The notes under the pieces are model-generated. The model was not told the DNA's origin and made no database searches. It saw only the letters and a program-made list of their open reading frames with translations. From Myotis daubentonii (Eukaryota; Chordata; Mammalia; Chiroptera; Vespertilionidae), in NCBI RefSeq assembly GCF_963259705.1, contig NC_081851.1, positions 11,568,145 to 11,632,144 on the forward strand: a DNA stretch of 64,000 bases. The letters are read 5' to 3'. Position numbers and translations under genes: made by a program. Below, piece by piece: positions 1-14,700 of the stretch (its first letter is position 1; each line of letters begins with the position of its first letter).

Positions 1-469
1 TTTCCTTATTTCCACTAGTCTTCAATATCATTTTACAAATTTTGTCAAATTTAAGGCAAGAGACACTACTTAAAGGATCCTGGCCTCTATATATTCTCTT
101 TAGGTTAAGGAGGAGCCAATCACTTCAGCTCTGTTTGCCCAAAATCTGAGGTTGCCATGGTGTGGCTTGACATAACAAAGCCTCAGCTTGACCATCCAGG
201 AGGGGCGGGGGTGGCAGAGGATGCAGAAATCTCAGACAAACTGGTTATAGAACAGAGACCTTCCTCTTCACTCCTAAAATTTTTTCCTAAACTGACCTCT
301 CTCTCTCTCAATTCCTCTAGTTCCATTATAGTCCAGCATATGGCAGGGAGGTGGTGTTACCTCTAAGACAATTCCCATACTCCCCCGTCATTCCAGTGGT
401 CGATTCCACTATGTTCAGTTGCTACCATTTCCTAGGGTTTTGAGTGTTGTATTAATGGATGTCTTGTTT

Positions 470-600
470 TAGAATAGTTCCAGATTTACAGAAAAATTGT
501 GAAGATAGTAACCATGTACACCATACCCAATTTCCCTTATTACTAATATCTTACCTATGTAAGGGGCAAATGTAACATGAAGTAAATCATCAAAGAAACA
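470..600 (-). repeat. L1 3'UTR-like segment inside the macrosatellite unit
   Basis: The stretch GTTCCAGATTTACAGAAAAA followed by TTGTGAAGATAGTA, the CCATACCCAATTTCCC run and ACTAATATCTTAC resembles the reverse complement of old mammalian L1M 3'UTRs as I remember them. It recurs in every unit. The match is recalled rather than computed, so only a possible origin is claimed. Confidence 0.4.
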
Positions 601-1400
601 CATTGAAACCTCACCTCTAGCATCTCAAATATACAGCAATGATGATGTAGACCAAGTTGTTAAAGGAAAAACTGGACCTGATGTGGCATAAAACTTCAGA
701 TATTGAGCTGACCATCCTTTCAATAGTTTAACTATATTCAATAGTCTACCATGTAAAATGGAAATCAAAGTCATATTTATACACTGCCAGCACTAACACA
801 ACACCCTGTTCCTCATGACTGTGACCACCCTGTTCCTCATGTCTGCGACCACCATCCATACCACCCCCCTCAATCCAAACTTAAATTTAACCTCAGCTTC
901 TTTTTTCCTTGCCAGTATTAGAAAGTTTTGAGAAAAAAAATCCCCATTCAGACTTCTCCTTGTCCTTACTCAAACTGTTGGCTCAGTATAGAATGGCTTG
1001 TCTAGTGCCCCAACTAAAGAAATCTACACTATTCCCTTCTCACATGCCTGTCCCCTCCTTAAATCCCTCCCCATCAGTGAAACAGCGTCAAACCTCACGT
1101 CTCTAGTATCTCAAATATGCAACAATGCTGTTCTAGACCATGATGTTAAAGGAAATACTATACCAATTCTGGGATAAAATTTCACATCTTGAGCTGACCA
1201 TTCTTTCAATAGTGTAAAAATATTCAATAGCCTGCCATGTAAAAAGGAATTCAAACAATTTATTATACACTGCCGGCATTAAAACAACAATCTGTTCCTC
1301 ATGGCTGCGACCACCACCATCCATTCCCCCCTGACCCCCAATAAAAACATAAATTCACTTTTGTACTTGTAGTTTCTTCATCCATCCTTGTGTGTAGAGT
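585..1400. repeat. Internal direct duplication within each macrosatellite unit (A and B halves)
   Basis: In the first unit, about 585-905 (A) and 1076-1400 (B) are diverged copies of one another, offset ~482 bp. Both run from AAACCTCAC through ATCTCAAATAT, GAGCTGACCAT and CAATAGT, past a run containing CTGTTCCTCATG and CGACCACC, into a C-rich stretch and then CTTGC(C)AG. The A half additionally carries a tandem ~30-bp duplication of the CTGTTCCTCATGACTG motif. The pattern repeats in every full-length unit, so the duplication predates amplification of the array. Confidence 0.85.
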
Positions 1401-2416
1401 CTTTTTCCTTATCTCTACTATTCTTCAATATCGTCTTACGAATTTTAGCTAACTTAAGGCAAGAGACACTACTTAAAGGATCCTGGCCTCTATATATTCT
1501 CTTTGGGTTAAGGAGGAGCCAATCACTTCATCTCTGTTTGCCCAAAATCTGTGGTTGCCATGGTGTGGCTTGACATCACAAAGCCTCAGCTTGACCATGC
1601 AGGAGGGGCCGGGGTGGCAGAGGATGCAGAAATCTCAGACACACTGGTTATAGAACAGAGACCTTCCTCTTCACTCCTAAAAATTTTTCCTAAACTGACC
1701 TCTCTCTCTCTCAATTCCTCTAGATCCATTATAGTCCAGCATATGGCAGGGAGGTGGTGTTTCCTCTAAGACAATTCCCATACTCACCCGTCATTTCAGT
1801 GGTCCATTCCACTATGTTCAGTTGCTACCATTTCCTAGGATTTTGAGTGTTGTTTTAATGGATGTTTTGTTTTAGAAATGTTCCAGACTTACAGAAAAAC
1901 TGTAAAGATAATAACCATGTACACCTTACCCAATTTCCCTAATTACTAATATCTTACTTATGTAAGGGGCAAATGTAACATGAAGTGAATCATCAAAGAG
2001 ACAGAGTGAAACCTCACTTCTCTAGCATCTCAAATATACAGCAATGATGATCTAGACCAAGTTGTTAAAGGAAAAACTGGACCTGATTTGGCATAAAACT
2101 TCAGATATTGAGCTGAGCATCCTTTCAATAGTTTAACTACATTCAATAGTCTACCATGTAAAGAGGAAATCAAAGTCATATTTATACACTGCCAGCACTA
2201 ACACAACACCCTGTTCCTCATAACTGCGACCACCCTGTTCCTCATGTCTGCGACCACCATCCATGCCAACCCCCCCAATCCAAACTTAAATTTAACATCA
2301 GCTTCTTTTTTCCTTCTCAGTATTAGAAAGTTTTGAGAAAAAAAATCCCCAGTCAGACTTCTCCTTGTCCTTATTCAAAGTGTGGGGTCAGTATACAATG
2401 GCTTGTCTGTTGCCCC

Positions 2417-2765
2417 AACTAAAGAAATCTACACTATTCCCTTCTCACATGCCTGCCCCCTCCTTACATCCCTCCCCATCAGTGAAAGAGTGTCAAACCT
2501 CACATCTCTAGTATCTCAAATATCCAACAATGCTGTTCTAGAAAATGATGTTAAAGGAAAAACTATACCAGTTGTGGGATAAAACTTCCAACTAAAGAAA
2601 TCTACAGTATTCCCTTCTCACATGCCTGCCCCCTCCTTACATCCCTCCCCATCAGTGAAACAGCGTCAAACCTCACTTCTCTAGTATCTCAAATATCCAA
2701 CAATGCTGTTCTAGACTATGATGTTAAAGGAAAAACTATACCAGTTGTGCGATAAAACTTCACAT
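2417..2765. repeat. 174-bp tandem duplication inside one unit
   Basis: The segment beginning AACTAAAGAAATCTAC at 2417 occurs again at 2591 (offset 174 bp). It ends with the same GATAAAACTTC stretch. This lengthens the unit anchored at 1560 to 1577 bp. Confidence 0.9.
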
Positions 2766-3136
2766 CTTGAGCTGACCATCCTTTCAATAGTTTAACAATA
2801 TTCAATAGCCTGCCATGTAAAAAGGAAATCAAACAATATATTATACACTGCCGGCATTAATACAACACTCTGTTCCTCATGGCTGCGACCACCGCCATCC
2901 ATAACCCCTCCCCCCCAAAACAAACATAAATTCACTTTTGTACTTGCAGTTTCTTCATCCATCCTTGTGTGTAGAGTCTTTTTCCTTATCTCTACTAGTA
3001 TTCAATATCATCTTACTAATTTTAGCTAATTTTAGGCAAGAGACACTACTTAAATGATCCTGGCCTCTATATATTCTCTTTAGGTTAAGGAGGAGCCAAT
3101 CACTTCAGCTCTGTTTGCCCAAAATCTGTGGTTACC

Positions 3137-6100
3137 ATGGTGTGGCTTGACATCACAAAGCCTCAGCTTGACCATGCAGGAGAAGCCGGTGTGGAAGAGG
3201 ATTCAGAAATCTCAGACACACTGAATATAGAACAGAGATCTTCCTCTTCACTCCTAAAATTTTTTCCTAAACTGACCTCTCTCTCTCTCAATTCCTCTAG
3301 TTCCATTACAGCCCAGCATACGGCAGGGAGGTGGTGTTTCCTCTAAGACATTTCCCATACTCCCCTGTCATTTCAGTGGTCCATTCCACTATGTTCAGTT
3401 GCTACCAGTTCCTAGGGTTTTGAGTGTTGTATTAATGGATTTCTTATTTTAGAATAGTTCCAGATTTACAGAAAAATTGTGAAGATTATAACCATGTACA
3501 CCATACCCAATTTCCCTTATTACTAATATCTTACTTATGAAAGGGGCAAATGTAAAAAGAAGTGAATCATCATAGAAACAGAGTGAAACCTCACTTCTTT
3601 AGCATCTCAAATATACAGCAATGATGTTCTAGACCAAGTTGTTAAGGGAAAAACTTGACTTGATGTGGTATATAAGTTCAGATCATGAGCTGACCATCCT
3701 TTCAATAGTTTAACAATATTCAACAGTCTACCATGTAAAAAGGAAATCAAATTCATTATTATACACTCCCAGCACTAACAGAACACCATGTTCCTCATGA
3801 CTGCGACCACCCTGTTGCTCATGACTGCTACCACCATCCATAACACCCCCAAATCCAAACTTAAATTTAACATCAGCTTCTTTTTTCCTTGCCAGTATTA
3901 GAAAGTTTTGAGAGAAAATCCCCATTCAGACTTCTCCTTGTCCTTATTCAAAGTGTTGGCTCAGCATACAATGGATTGTCTGGTGCCCCATCTAAAGAAA
4001 TCTACACTATTCCCTTCTCATATGCCTGCCCCCTCCTTACATCCCTCCCCATCAGTGAAACAGCGTCAAACCTCACTTCTCTAGTATCTCAAATATCCAA
4101 AAATGCTGTTCTAGACCATGATGTTAAAGGAAAAACCATACCAGTTGTGGCATAAAACTGCACATCTTGAGCTGACCATCCTTTCAATAGTTTAACAATA
4201 TTCAATAGCCTGCCATGTAAAAAGGAAATCAAACAATTTATTATACACTGCCGGCATTAACACAACACTCTGTTCCTCATGGCTGCAACCACCACCATCC
4301 TTCCCTCCCTGCCCCCCAATACAAACATAAATTCACTTTTGTACTTGCAGTTTCTTCATCCATCCTTGTGTGTAGAGTCTTTTTCCTTATCTCTACTAGT
4401 CTTCAATATCATCTTACTAATTTTAGCTAATTTAAGGCAAGAGACACTACTTAAAGGATCCTGGCCTCTATATATTCTCTTTAGGTTATGGAGGAGCCAA
4501 TCACTTCAGCTCTGTTTGCCCAAAATCTGTGGTTGCCATGGTGTGGCTTGACATCACAAAGCCTCAGCTTGACCATCCAGGAGGGGCTGGGGTGGCAGAG
4601 GATGCAGAAATCTCAGACAAACTGGTTATAGAACAGAGAACTTCCTCTTCACTCCAAAAATTATTTCCTAAACTGACCTCTCTCTCTCTCAATTCCTCTA
4701 GTTCCATTATAGTCCAGCATATGGCAGGGAGGTGGTGTTACCTCTAAGACAATTCCCATACTCCACAATCATTTCAGTGGTCGATTCCACTACGTTCAGT
4801 TGCTACCATTTCCTAGGGTTTTGAGTGTTGTATTAATGGATGTCTTGTTTTAGAATAGTTCCAGATTTACAGAAAAATTGTGAAGATAGTAACCATGTAC
4901 ACCATACCCAATTTCCCTTATTACTAATATCTTACTTATGTAAGGGGCAAATGTAAAAAGAAGTGAATCATCAAAGAAACAGAGTGAAACCTCACTTCTC
5001 TAGCATCTCAAATATACATCAATGATGTTCTAGACCAAGTTGTTATAGGAAAAACTGGACCTGATGTGGCATAAAACTTTAGATATTGAGCTGACCATCC
5101 TTTCAATAGTTTATCTACATTCAATTGTCTACCATGTAAAAAGGAAATCAAAGTCATATTTATACACTGCCAGCACTAACACAACATCCTGATCCTCATG
5201 ACTGTGACCACCCTGTTCCTCATGTCTGCGACCACCATTCACACCACCCCCCCCAATCCAAACTTAAATTTAACATCAGCTTCTTTTTTCCTTGCCAGTA
5301 TTAGAAAGTTTTGAGAAAAAAAATCCCCATTCAGACTTCTCCTTGTCCTTATTCAAAGTGTTGGCTCAGTATAGAATGGCTTGTCTAGTGCCCCAACTAA
5401 AGAAATCTACACTATTCCCTTCTCACATGCCTGTCCCCTCCTTAAATCCCTCCCCATCAGTGAAACAGCGTCAAACCTCACTTCTCTAGTATCTCAAATA
5501 TCCAACAATGCTGTTCTAGACCATGATGTTAAAGGAAATACTATACCAATTCTGGGATAAAATTTCACATCTTGAGCTGACCATTCTTTCAATAGTGTAA
5601 AAATATTCAATAGCCTGCCATGTAAAAAGGAATTCAAACAATTTATTATACACTGCCGGCAATAAAACAACAGTCTGTTCACCATGGCTGCGACCACCAC
5701 CATCCATACCCCCCTCCCCCCCCAATAAAAACATAAATTCACTTTTGTACTTGTAGTTTCTTCATCCATCCTTGTGTGTAGAGTCTTTTTCCCTATCTCT
5801 ACTATTCTTCAATATCATCTTACGAATTTTAGCTAATTTAAGGCAAGAGACACTACTTAAAGGATCCTGGCCTCTATATATTCTCTTTGGGTTAAGGAGG
5901 AGCCAATCACTTCAGCTCTGTTTGCCCAAAATCTGTGGTTGCCATGGTGTGGCTTGACATCACAAAGCCTCAGCTTGACCATCCAGGAGGGGCCGGGGTG
6001 GCAGAGGATGCAGAAAACTCAGAAAAACTGGTTATAGAACAGAGAACTTCCTCTTCACTCCAAAAATTATTTCCTAAACTGACCTCTCTCTCTCTCAATT

Positions 6101-7351
6101 CCTCTAGATCCATTATAGTCCAGCATATGGCAGGGAGGTGGTGTTTCCTCTAAGACAATTCCCATACTCCCCCGTCATTTCAGTGGTCCATTCCACTATG
6201 TTCAGTTGCTACCATTTCCTAGGATTTTGAGTGTTGTTTTAATGGATGTTTTGTTTTAGAAATGTTCCAGACTTACAGAAAAACTGTAAAGATAATAACC
6301 ATGTACACCATACCCAATTTCCCTTATTACTAATATCTGACTTATGTAAGGGGCAAATGTAACATGAAGTGAATCATCAAAGAAACAGAGTGAAACCTCA
6401 CTTCTTTAGCATCTCAAATATACAGCAATGATGATCTAGACCAAGTTGTTAAAGGAAAAACTGGACCTGATGTGGAATAAAACTTCAGATATTGAGCGGA
6501 GCATCCTTTCAATAGTTTAACTATATTCAATAGTCTACCGTGTAAAGAGGAAATCAAAGTCATATTTATAAACTGCCAGCAGTAACACAACACCCTGTTC
6601 CTCATAACTGCGACCACCCTGTTCCTCATGTCTGCGACCACCATCCATGCCACCCCCCCCAAAAAAAACAAACTTAAATTTAACATCAGCTTCTTTTTTC
6701 CTTGCCAGTATTAGAAAGTTTTGAGAAAAAAAATCCCCAGTCAGACTTCTCCTTGTCCTTATTCAAAGTGTTGGCTCAGTATACAATGGCTTGTCTGGTG
6801 CCCCAACTAAAGAAATCTACACTATTCCCTTCTCACATGCCTGCCCCCTCCTTACATCCCTCCCCATCAGTGAAACAGCGTCAAACCTCACATCTCTAGT
6901 ATCTCAAATATCCTACAATGCTGTTCTAGAGCATGATGTTAAAGGAAAAACTATACCAGTAGTGCGATAAAACTTCACATCTTGAGCTGACCATGCTTTC
7001 AATAGTTTAACAATATTCAATAGCCTGCCATGTAAAAAGGAAATCAAACAATTTATTATACACTGCCGGCATTAACACAACACTCTGTTCCTCATGGCTG
7101 CGACCACCACCATCCATCCCCCCTCCCCCCCAAAACAAACATAAATTCACTTTTGTACTTGCAGTTTCTTCATCCATCCTTGTGTGTAGAGTCTTTTTCC
7201 TTATCTCTACTAGTATTCAATATCATCTTACTAATTTTAGCTAATTTTAGGCAAGAGACACTACTTAAATGATCCTGGCCTCTATATATTCTCTTTAGGT
7301 TAAGGAGGAGCCAATCACTTCAGCTCTGTTTGCCCAAAATCTGTGGTTACC
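3137..7351. repeat. Higher-order repeat, trimer copy 1 (4.2 kb)
   Basis: The three units anchored at 3137, 4538 and 5944 match the next three units (7352, 8753, 10157) much better than they match one another. The offset is a constant 4213-4215 bp. Shared diagnostic variants include GCAGGAGAAGCCGG in the first member and CACTCCAAAAATTA in the second and third. Confidence 0.8.
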
Positions 7352-10300
7352 ATGGTGTGGCTTGACATCACAAAGCCTCAGCTTGACCATGCAGGAGAAG
7401 CCGGTGTGGAAGAGGATTCAGAAATCTCAGACACACTGATTATAGAACAGAGACCTTCCTCTTCACTCCTAAAATTATTTCCTAGACTGACCTCTCTCTC
7501 TCTCAATTCCTCTAGTTCCATTACAGCCCAGCATACGGCAGGGAGGTGGTGTTTCCTCTAAGACATTTCCCATACTCCCCTGTCATTTCAGTGGTCCATT
7601 CCACTATGTTCAGTTGCTACCAGTTCCTAGGGTTTTGAGTGTTGTATTAATGGATTTCTTATTTTAGAATAGTTCCAGATTTACAGAAAAATTGTGAAGA
7701 TTATAACCATGTACACCATACCCAATTTCCCTTATTACTAATATCTTACTTATGAAAGGGGCAAATGTAAAAAGAAGTGAATCATCAAAGAAACAGAGTG
7801 AAACCTCACTTCGTTAGCATCTCAAATATACAGCAATGATGTTCTAGACCAAGTTGTTAAGGGAAAAACTTGACTTGATGTGGTATAAAAGTTCAGATCT
7901 TGAGCTGACCATCCTTTCAATAGTTTAACAATATTCAAAAGTCTACCATTTAAAAAGGAAATCAAATTCATTATTATACACTCCCAGCACTAACACAACA
8001 CCATGTTCCTCATGACTGCGACCACCCTGTTGCTCATGACTGCTACCACCATCCATAACACCCCCAAATCCAAACTTAAATTTAACATCAGCTTCTTTTT
8101 TCCTTGCCAGTATTAGAAAGTTTTGAGAGAAAATCCCCATTCAGACTTCTCCTTGTCCTTATTCAAAGTGTTGGCTCAGTATACAATGGATTGTCTGGTG
8201 CCCCAACTAAAGAAATCTACACTATTCCCTTCTCATATACCTGCCCCCTCCTTACATCCCTCCCCATCAGTGAAACAGCGTCAAACCTCACTTCTCTAGT
8301 ATCTCAAATATCCAAAAATGCTGTTCTAGACCATGATGTTAAAGGAAAAACCATACCAGTTGTGGCATAAAACTGCACATCTTGAGCTGACCATCCTTTC
8401 AATAGTTTAACAATATTCAATAGCCTGCCATGTAAAAAGGAAATCAAACAATTTATTATACACTGCCGGCATTAACACAACACTCTGTTCCTCATGGCTG
8501 CAATCACCACCATCCTTCCCCCCCTGCCCCCCAATACAAACATAAATTCACTTTTGTACTTGCAGTTTCTTCATCCATCCTTGTGTGTAGAGTCTTTTTC
8601 CTTATCTCTACTAGTCTTCAATATCATCTTACTAATTTTAGCTAATTTAAGGCAAGAGACACTACTTAAAGGATCCAGGCCTCTATATATTCTCTTTAGG
8701 TTATGGAGGAGCCAATCACTTCAGCTCTGTTTGCCCAAAATCTGTGGTTGCCATGGTGTGGCTTGACATCACAAAGCCTCAGCTTGACCATCCAGGAGGG
8801 GCTGGGGTGGCAGAGGATGCAGAAATCTCAGACAAACTGGTTATAGAACAGAGACCTTCCTCTTCACTCCAAAAATTATTTCCTAAACTGACCTCTCTCT
8901 CTCTCAATTCCTCTAGTTCCATTATAGTCCAGCATATGGCAGGGAGGTGGTGTTACCTCTAAGACAATTCCCATACTCCACAATCATTTCAGTGGTCGAT
9001 TCCACTACGTTCAGTTGCTACCATTTCCTAGGGTTTTGAGTGTTGTATTAATGGATGTCTTGTTTTAGAATAGTTCCAGATTTACAGAAAAATTGTGAAG
9101 ATAGTAACCATGTACACCATACCCAATTTCCCTTATTACTAATATCTTACTTATGTAAGGGGCAAATGTAAAAAGAAGTGAATCATCAAAGAAACAGAGT
9201 GAAACCTCACTTCTCTAGCATCTCAAATATACATCAATGATGTTCTAGACCAAGTTGTTATAGGAAAAACTGGACCTGATGTGGCATAAAACTTTAGATA
9301 TTGAGCTGACCATCCTTTCAATAGTTTATCTACATTCAATAGCCTACCATGTAAAAAGGAAATCAAAGTCATATTTATACACTGCCAGCACTAACACAAC
9401 ATCCTGATCCTCATGACTGTGACCACCCTGTTCCTCATGTCTGCAACCACCATTCACACCACCCCCCCCAATCCAAACTTAAATTTAACATCAGCTTCTT
9501 TTTTCTTGCCAGTATTAGAAAGTTTTGAGAAAAAAATCCCCATTCAGACTTGTCCTTGTCCTTATTCAAAGTGTTGGCTCAGTATAGAATGGCTTGTCTA
9601 GTGCCCCAACTAAAGAAATCTACACTATTCCCTTCTCACATGCCTGTCCCCTCCTTAAATCCCTCCCCATCAGTGAAACTGCGTCAAACCTCACTTCTCT
9701 AGTATCTCAAATATCCAACAATGCTGTTCTAGACCATGATGTTAAAGGAAATACTATACCAATTCTGGGATAAAATTTCACATCTTGAGCTGACCATCCT
9801 TTCAATAGTTTAACAATATTCAATAGCCTGCCATGTAAAAAGGAATTCAAACAATTTATTATACACTGCCGGCAATAAAACAACAGTCTGTTCACCGTGG
9901 CTGCGACCACCACCATCCATACCCCCCTCCCCCCCCAATAAAAACATAAATTCACTTTTGTACTTGTAGTTTCTTCATCCATCCTTGTGTGTAGAGTCTT
10001 TTTCCTTATCTCTACTATTCTTCAATATCATCTTACGAATTTTAGCTAATTTAAGGCAAGAGACACTACTTAAAGGATCCTGGCCTCTATATATTCTCTT
10101 TAGGTTAAGGAGGAGCCAATCACTTCAGCTCTGTTTGCCCAAAATCTGTGGTTGCCATGGTATGGCTTGACATCACAAAGCCTCAGCTTGACCATCCAGG
10201 ACGGGCCGGGGTGGCAGAGGATGCAGAAAACTCAGACAAACTGGTTATAGAACAGAGAACTTCCTCTTCACTCCAAAAATTATTTCCTAAACTGACCTCT

Positions 10301-11739
10301 CTCTCTCTCAATTCCTCTAGATCCATTATAGTCCAGCATATGGCAGGGAGGTGGTGTTTCCTCTAAGAGAATTCCCATACTCCCCCGTCATTTCAGTGGT
10401 CCATTCCACTATGTTCAGTTGCTACCATTTCCTAGGATTTTGAGTGTTGTTTTAATGGATGTTTTGTTTTAGAAATGTTCCAGACTTACAGAAAAACTGT
10501 AAAGATAATAACCATGTACACCATACCCAATTTCCCTTATTACTAATATCTGACTTATGTAAGGGGCAAATGTAACATGAAGTGAATCATCAAAGAAACA
10601 GAGTGAAACCTCACTTCTCTAGCATCTCAAATATACAGCAATGATGATCTAGACCAAGTTGTTAAAGGAAAAACTGGAGCTGATGTGGCATAAAACTTCA
10701 GATATTGAGCTGAGCATCCTTTCAATAGTTTAACTATATTCAATAGTCTACCGTGTAAAGAGGAAATCAAAGTCATATTTATAAACTGCCAGCACTAACA
10801 CAACACCCTGTTCCTCATAACTGCGACCACCCTGTTCCTCATGTCTGCGACCACCATCCATGCCACACCCCCCAAAAAAAACAAACTTAAATTTAACATC
10901 AGCTTCTTTTTTCCTTGCCAGTATTAGAAAGTTTTGAGAAAAAAAATCCCCAGTCAGACTTCTCCTTGTCCTTATTCAAAGTGTTGGCTCAGTATACAAT
11001 TGCTTGTCTGGTGCCCCAACTAAAGAAATCTACACTATTCCCTTCTCACATGCCTGCCCCCTCCTTACATCCCTCCCCATCAGTGAAACAGCGTCAAACC
11101 TCACTTCTCTAGTATCTCAAATATCCAACAATGCTGTTCTAGACCATGATGTTAAAGGAAAAACAATACCAGTTGTGGGATAAAACTTCCAACTAAAGAA
11201 ATCTACAGTATTCCCTTCTCACATGCCTGCTCCCTCCTTATATCCCTCCCCATCAGTGAAACAGCGTCAAACCTCACTTCTCTAGTATCTCAAATATCCA
11301 ACAATGCTGTTCTAGAGCATGATGTTAAAGGAAAAACTATACCAGTAGTGTGATAAAACTTCATATCTTGAGCTGACCATCCTTTCAATAGTTTAACAAT
11401 ATTCAATAGCCTGCCATGTAAAAAGGAATTCAAACAATTTATTATACACTGCCGGCATTAACACAACACTCTGTTCCTCATGGCTGCGACCACCACCATC
11501 AACCCCCCCTTCCCCCCCCAAAACAAACATAAATTCACTTTTGTACTTGCAGTTTCTTCATCCATCCTTGTGTGTAGAGTCTTTTTCCTTATCTCTACTA
11601 GTCTTCAATATCATCTTACTAATTTTAGCTAATTTAAGGCAAGAGACACTACTTAAAGGATCCTGGCCTCTATATATTCTCTTTAGGTTATGGAGGAGCC
11701 AATCACTTCAGCTCTGTTTGCCCAAAATCTGTGGTTGCC
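7352..11739. repeat. Higher-order repeat, trimer copy 2
   Basis: This is the partner of the block starting at 3137 and has the same order of unit subtypes. Its third member differs by carrying the 174-bp internal duplication. Confidence 0.8.
11010..11365. repeat. 174-bp tandem duplication inside unit anchored at 10157
   Basis: The same segment as at 2417 is duplicated here. The second copy starts near 11,190 and again begins AACTAAAGAAATCTACAG. The unit is 1583 bp long. The identical position of the duplication suggests spread by exchange between units rather than a repeat of the event. Confidence 0.85.
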
Positions 11740-14700
11740 ATGGTGTGGCTTGACATCACAAAGCCTCAGCTTGACCATCCAGGAGGGGCGGGGGTGGCAG
11801 AGGATGCAGAAATCTCAGACAAACTGGTTATAGAACAGAGAACTTCCTCTTCACTCCAAAAATTATTTCCTAAACTGACCTCTCTCTCTCTCAATTCCTC
11901 TAGTTCCATTATAGTCCAGCATATGGCAGGGAGGTGGTGTTACCTCTAGGACAATTCCCATACTCCACAATCATTTCAGTGGTCGATTCCACTACGTTCA
12001 GTTGCTACCATTTCCTAGGGTTTTGAGTGTTGTATTAATGGATGTCTTGTTTTAGAATAGTTCCAGATTTATAGAAAAATTGTGAAGATAGTAACCATGT
12101 ACACCATACCCAATTTCCCTTATTACTAATATCTTACTTATGTAAGGGGCAAATGTAAAAAGAAGTGAATCATCAAAGAAACAGAGTGAAACCTCACTTC
12201 TCTAGCATCTCAAATATACATCAGTGATGTTCTAGACCAAGTTGTTATAGGAAAAACTGGACCTGATGTGGCATAAAATTTTAGATATTGAGCTGACCAT
12301 CCTTTCAATAGTTTAACTACATTCAATAGTCTACCATGTAAAAAGGAAATCAAAGTCATATTTATACACTGGCAGCACTAAGACAACATCCTGATCCTCA
12401 TGACTGTGACCACCCTGTTCCTCATGTCTGCAACCACCATTCACACCACCCCCCCCAATCCAAACTTAAATTTAACATCAGCTTCTGTTTTTCTTGCCAG
12501 GATTAGAAAGTTATGAGAACAAAAAAATCCCCATTCAGACTTCTCCTTGTCCTTATTCAAAGTGTTGTCTCAGTATACAATGGCTTGTCTGGTGCCCCAA
12601 CTAAGGAAATCTACACTATTCCCTTCTCACATGCCTGCCCCCTCCTTACATCCCTCCCCATCAGTGAAAGAGCGTCAAACCTCACTTCTCTAGTATCTCA
12701 AATATCCAACAATGCTATTCTAGACCATGATGTTAAAGGAAAAACTATACCAGTTGTGGGATAAAACTGCACATCTTGAGCTGACCATCCTTTCAATAGT
12801 TTAACAATATTCAATAGCCTGCCATGTAAAAAGGAAATCAAACAATTTATTATACACTGCCTGCATTTACACAACACTCTGTTCCACATGGCTGCGAAAA
12901 CCACCATTCACCCCCCTTCCCCCCCAATACAAACATAAATTCACTTTTGTACTTGCAGTTTCTTCATCCATCCTTGTGTGTAGAGTCTTTTTCCTTATCT
13001 CTACTAGTCTTCAATATCATCTTACTAATTTTAGCTAATTTTAGGCAAGAGACACTACTTAAAGGATCCTGGCCTCTATATATTCTCTTTAGGTTAAGGA
13101 GGAGCCAATCACTTCAGCTCTGTTTGCCCAAAATCTGTGGTTGCCATGGTGTGGCTTGACATCACAAAGCCTCAGCTTGACCATGCAGGAGGGGCCGGGG
13201 TGGCAGAGGATGCAGAAATCTCAGACACACTGGTTATAGAACAGAGACCTTCCTCTTCACTCCTAAAATTTTTTCCTAAACTGACCTCCCTCTCTCTCAA
13301 TTCCTCTAGTTCCATTACAGCCCAGCAGATGGAAGGGAGGTGGTGTTTCCTCTAAGACAATTCCCATACTCCCCCGTCATTTCAGTGGTCCATTCCACTA
13401 TGTTCAGTTGCTACCAGTTCCTAGGGTTTTGAGTGTTGTATTAATGGATTTCTTATTTTAGAATAGTTCCAGATTTACAGAAAAATTGTGAAGATTATAA
13501 CCATGTACACCATACCCAATTTCCCTTATTACTAATATCTTACTTATGTAAGGGGCAAATGTAAAAAGAAGTGAATCATCAAAGAAACAGAGTGAAACCT
13601 CACTTATTTAGCATCTCAAATATACAGCAATGATGTTCTAGACCAAGTTGTTAGAGAAAAAACTGGACTTGATGTGGTATAAAAGTTCAGATCTTGAGCT
13701 GACCATCCTTTCAATAGTTTAACAATATTCAACAGTCTACCATGTAAAAAGGAAATCAAATTCATTATTATACACTCCCAACACTAACACAACACCATGT
13801 TCCTCATGACAGCGACCACCCTGTTGCTCATGACTGCTACCACCATCCATAACACCCCCAAATCCAAACTTAAATTTAACATCAGCTTCTTTTTTCCTTG
13901 CCAGTATAAGAAAGTTTTGAGAGAAAATCCCCATTCAGACTTCTCCTTGTCCTTATTCAAAGTGTTGGCTCAGTATACAATGGCTTGTCTGGTGCCCCAA
14001 CTAAAGAAATCTACACTATTCCCTTCTCACATGCCTGCCCCCTCCTTACATCCCTCCCCATCAGTGAAACAGCGTCAAACCTCACTTCTCTAGTATCTCA
14101 AATATCCAAAAATGCTGTTCTAGACCATGATGTTAAAGGAAAAACCATACCAGTTGTGGGATAAAGCTGCACATCTTGAGCTGACCATCCTTTCAATAGT
14201 TTAACAATATTCAATAGCCTGCCATGTAAAAAGGAAAACAAACAATTTATTATACACTGCCGGCATTAACACAACACTCTGTTCCTCATGGCTGCGACCA
14301 CCACCATCCTTCCCCCCCTGCCCCCAATACAAACATAAATTCACTTTTGTACTTGCAGTTTCTACATCTATCCTTGTGTGTAGAGTCTTTTTCCTTATCT
14401 CTACTAGTCTTCAATATCATCTTACTAAATTTAGCTAATTTAAGGCAAGAGACACTACTTAAAGGATCCTGGCCTCTATATATTCTCTTTAGGTTAAGGA
14501 GGAGCCAATCACTTCAGCTCTGTTTGCCCAAAATCTGTGGTTGCCATGGTGTGGCTTGACATCACAAAGCCTCAGCTTGACCATCCAGGAGGGGCCGGGG
14601 TGGCAGAGGATGCAGAAATCTCAGACACACTGGTTATAGAACAGAGAACTTCCTCTTCACTCCTAAAATTTTTTCCTAAACTGACCTCTCTCTCTCTCAA

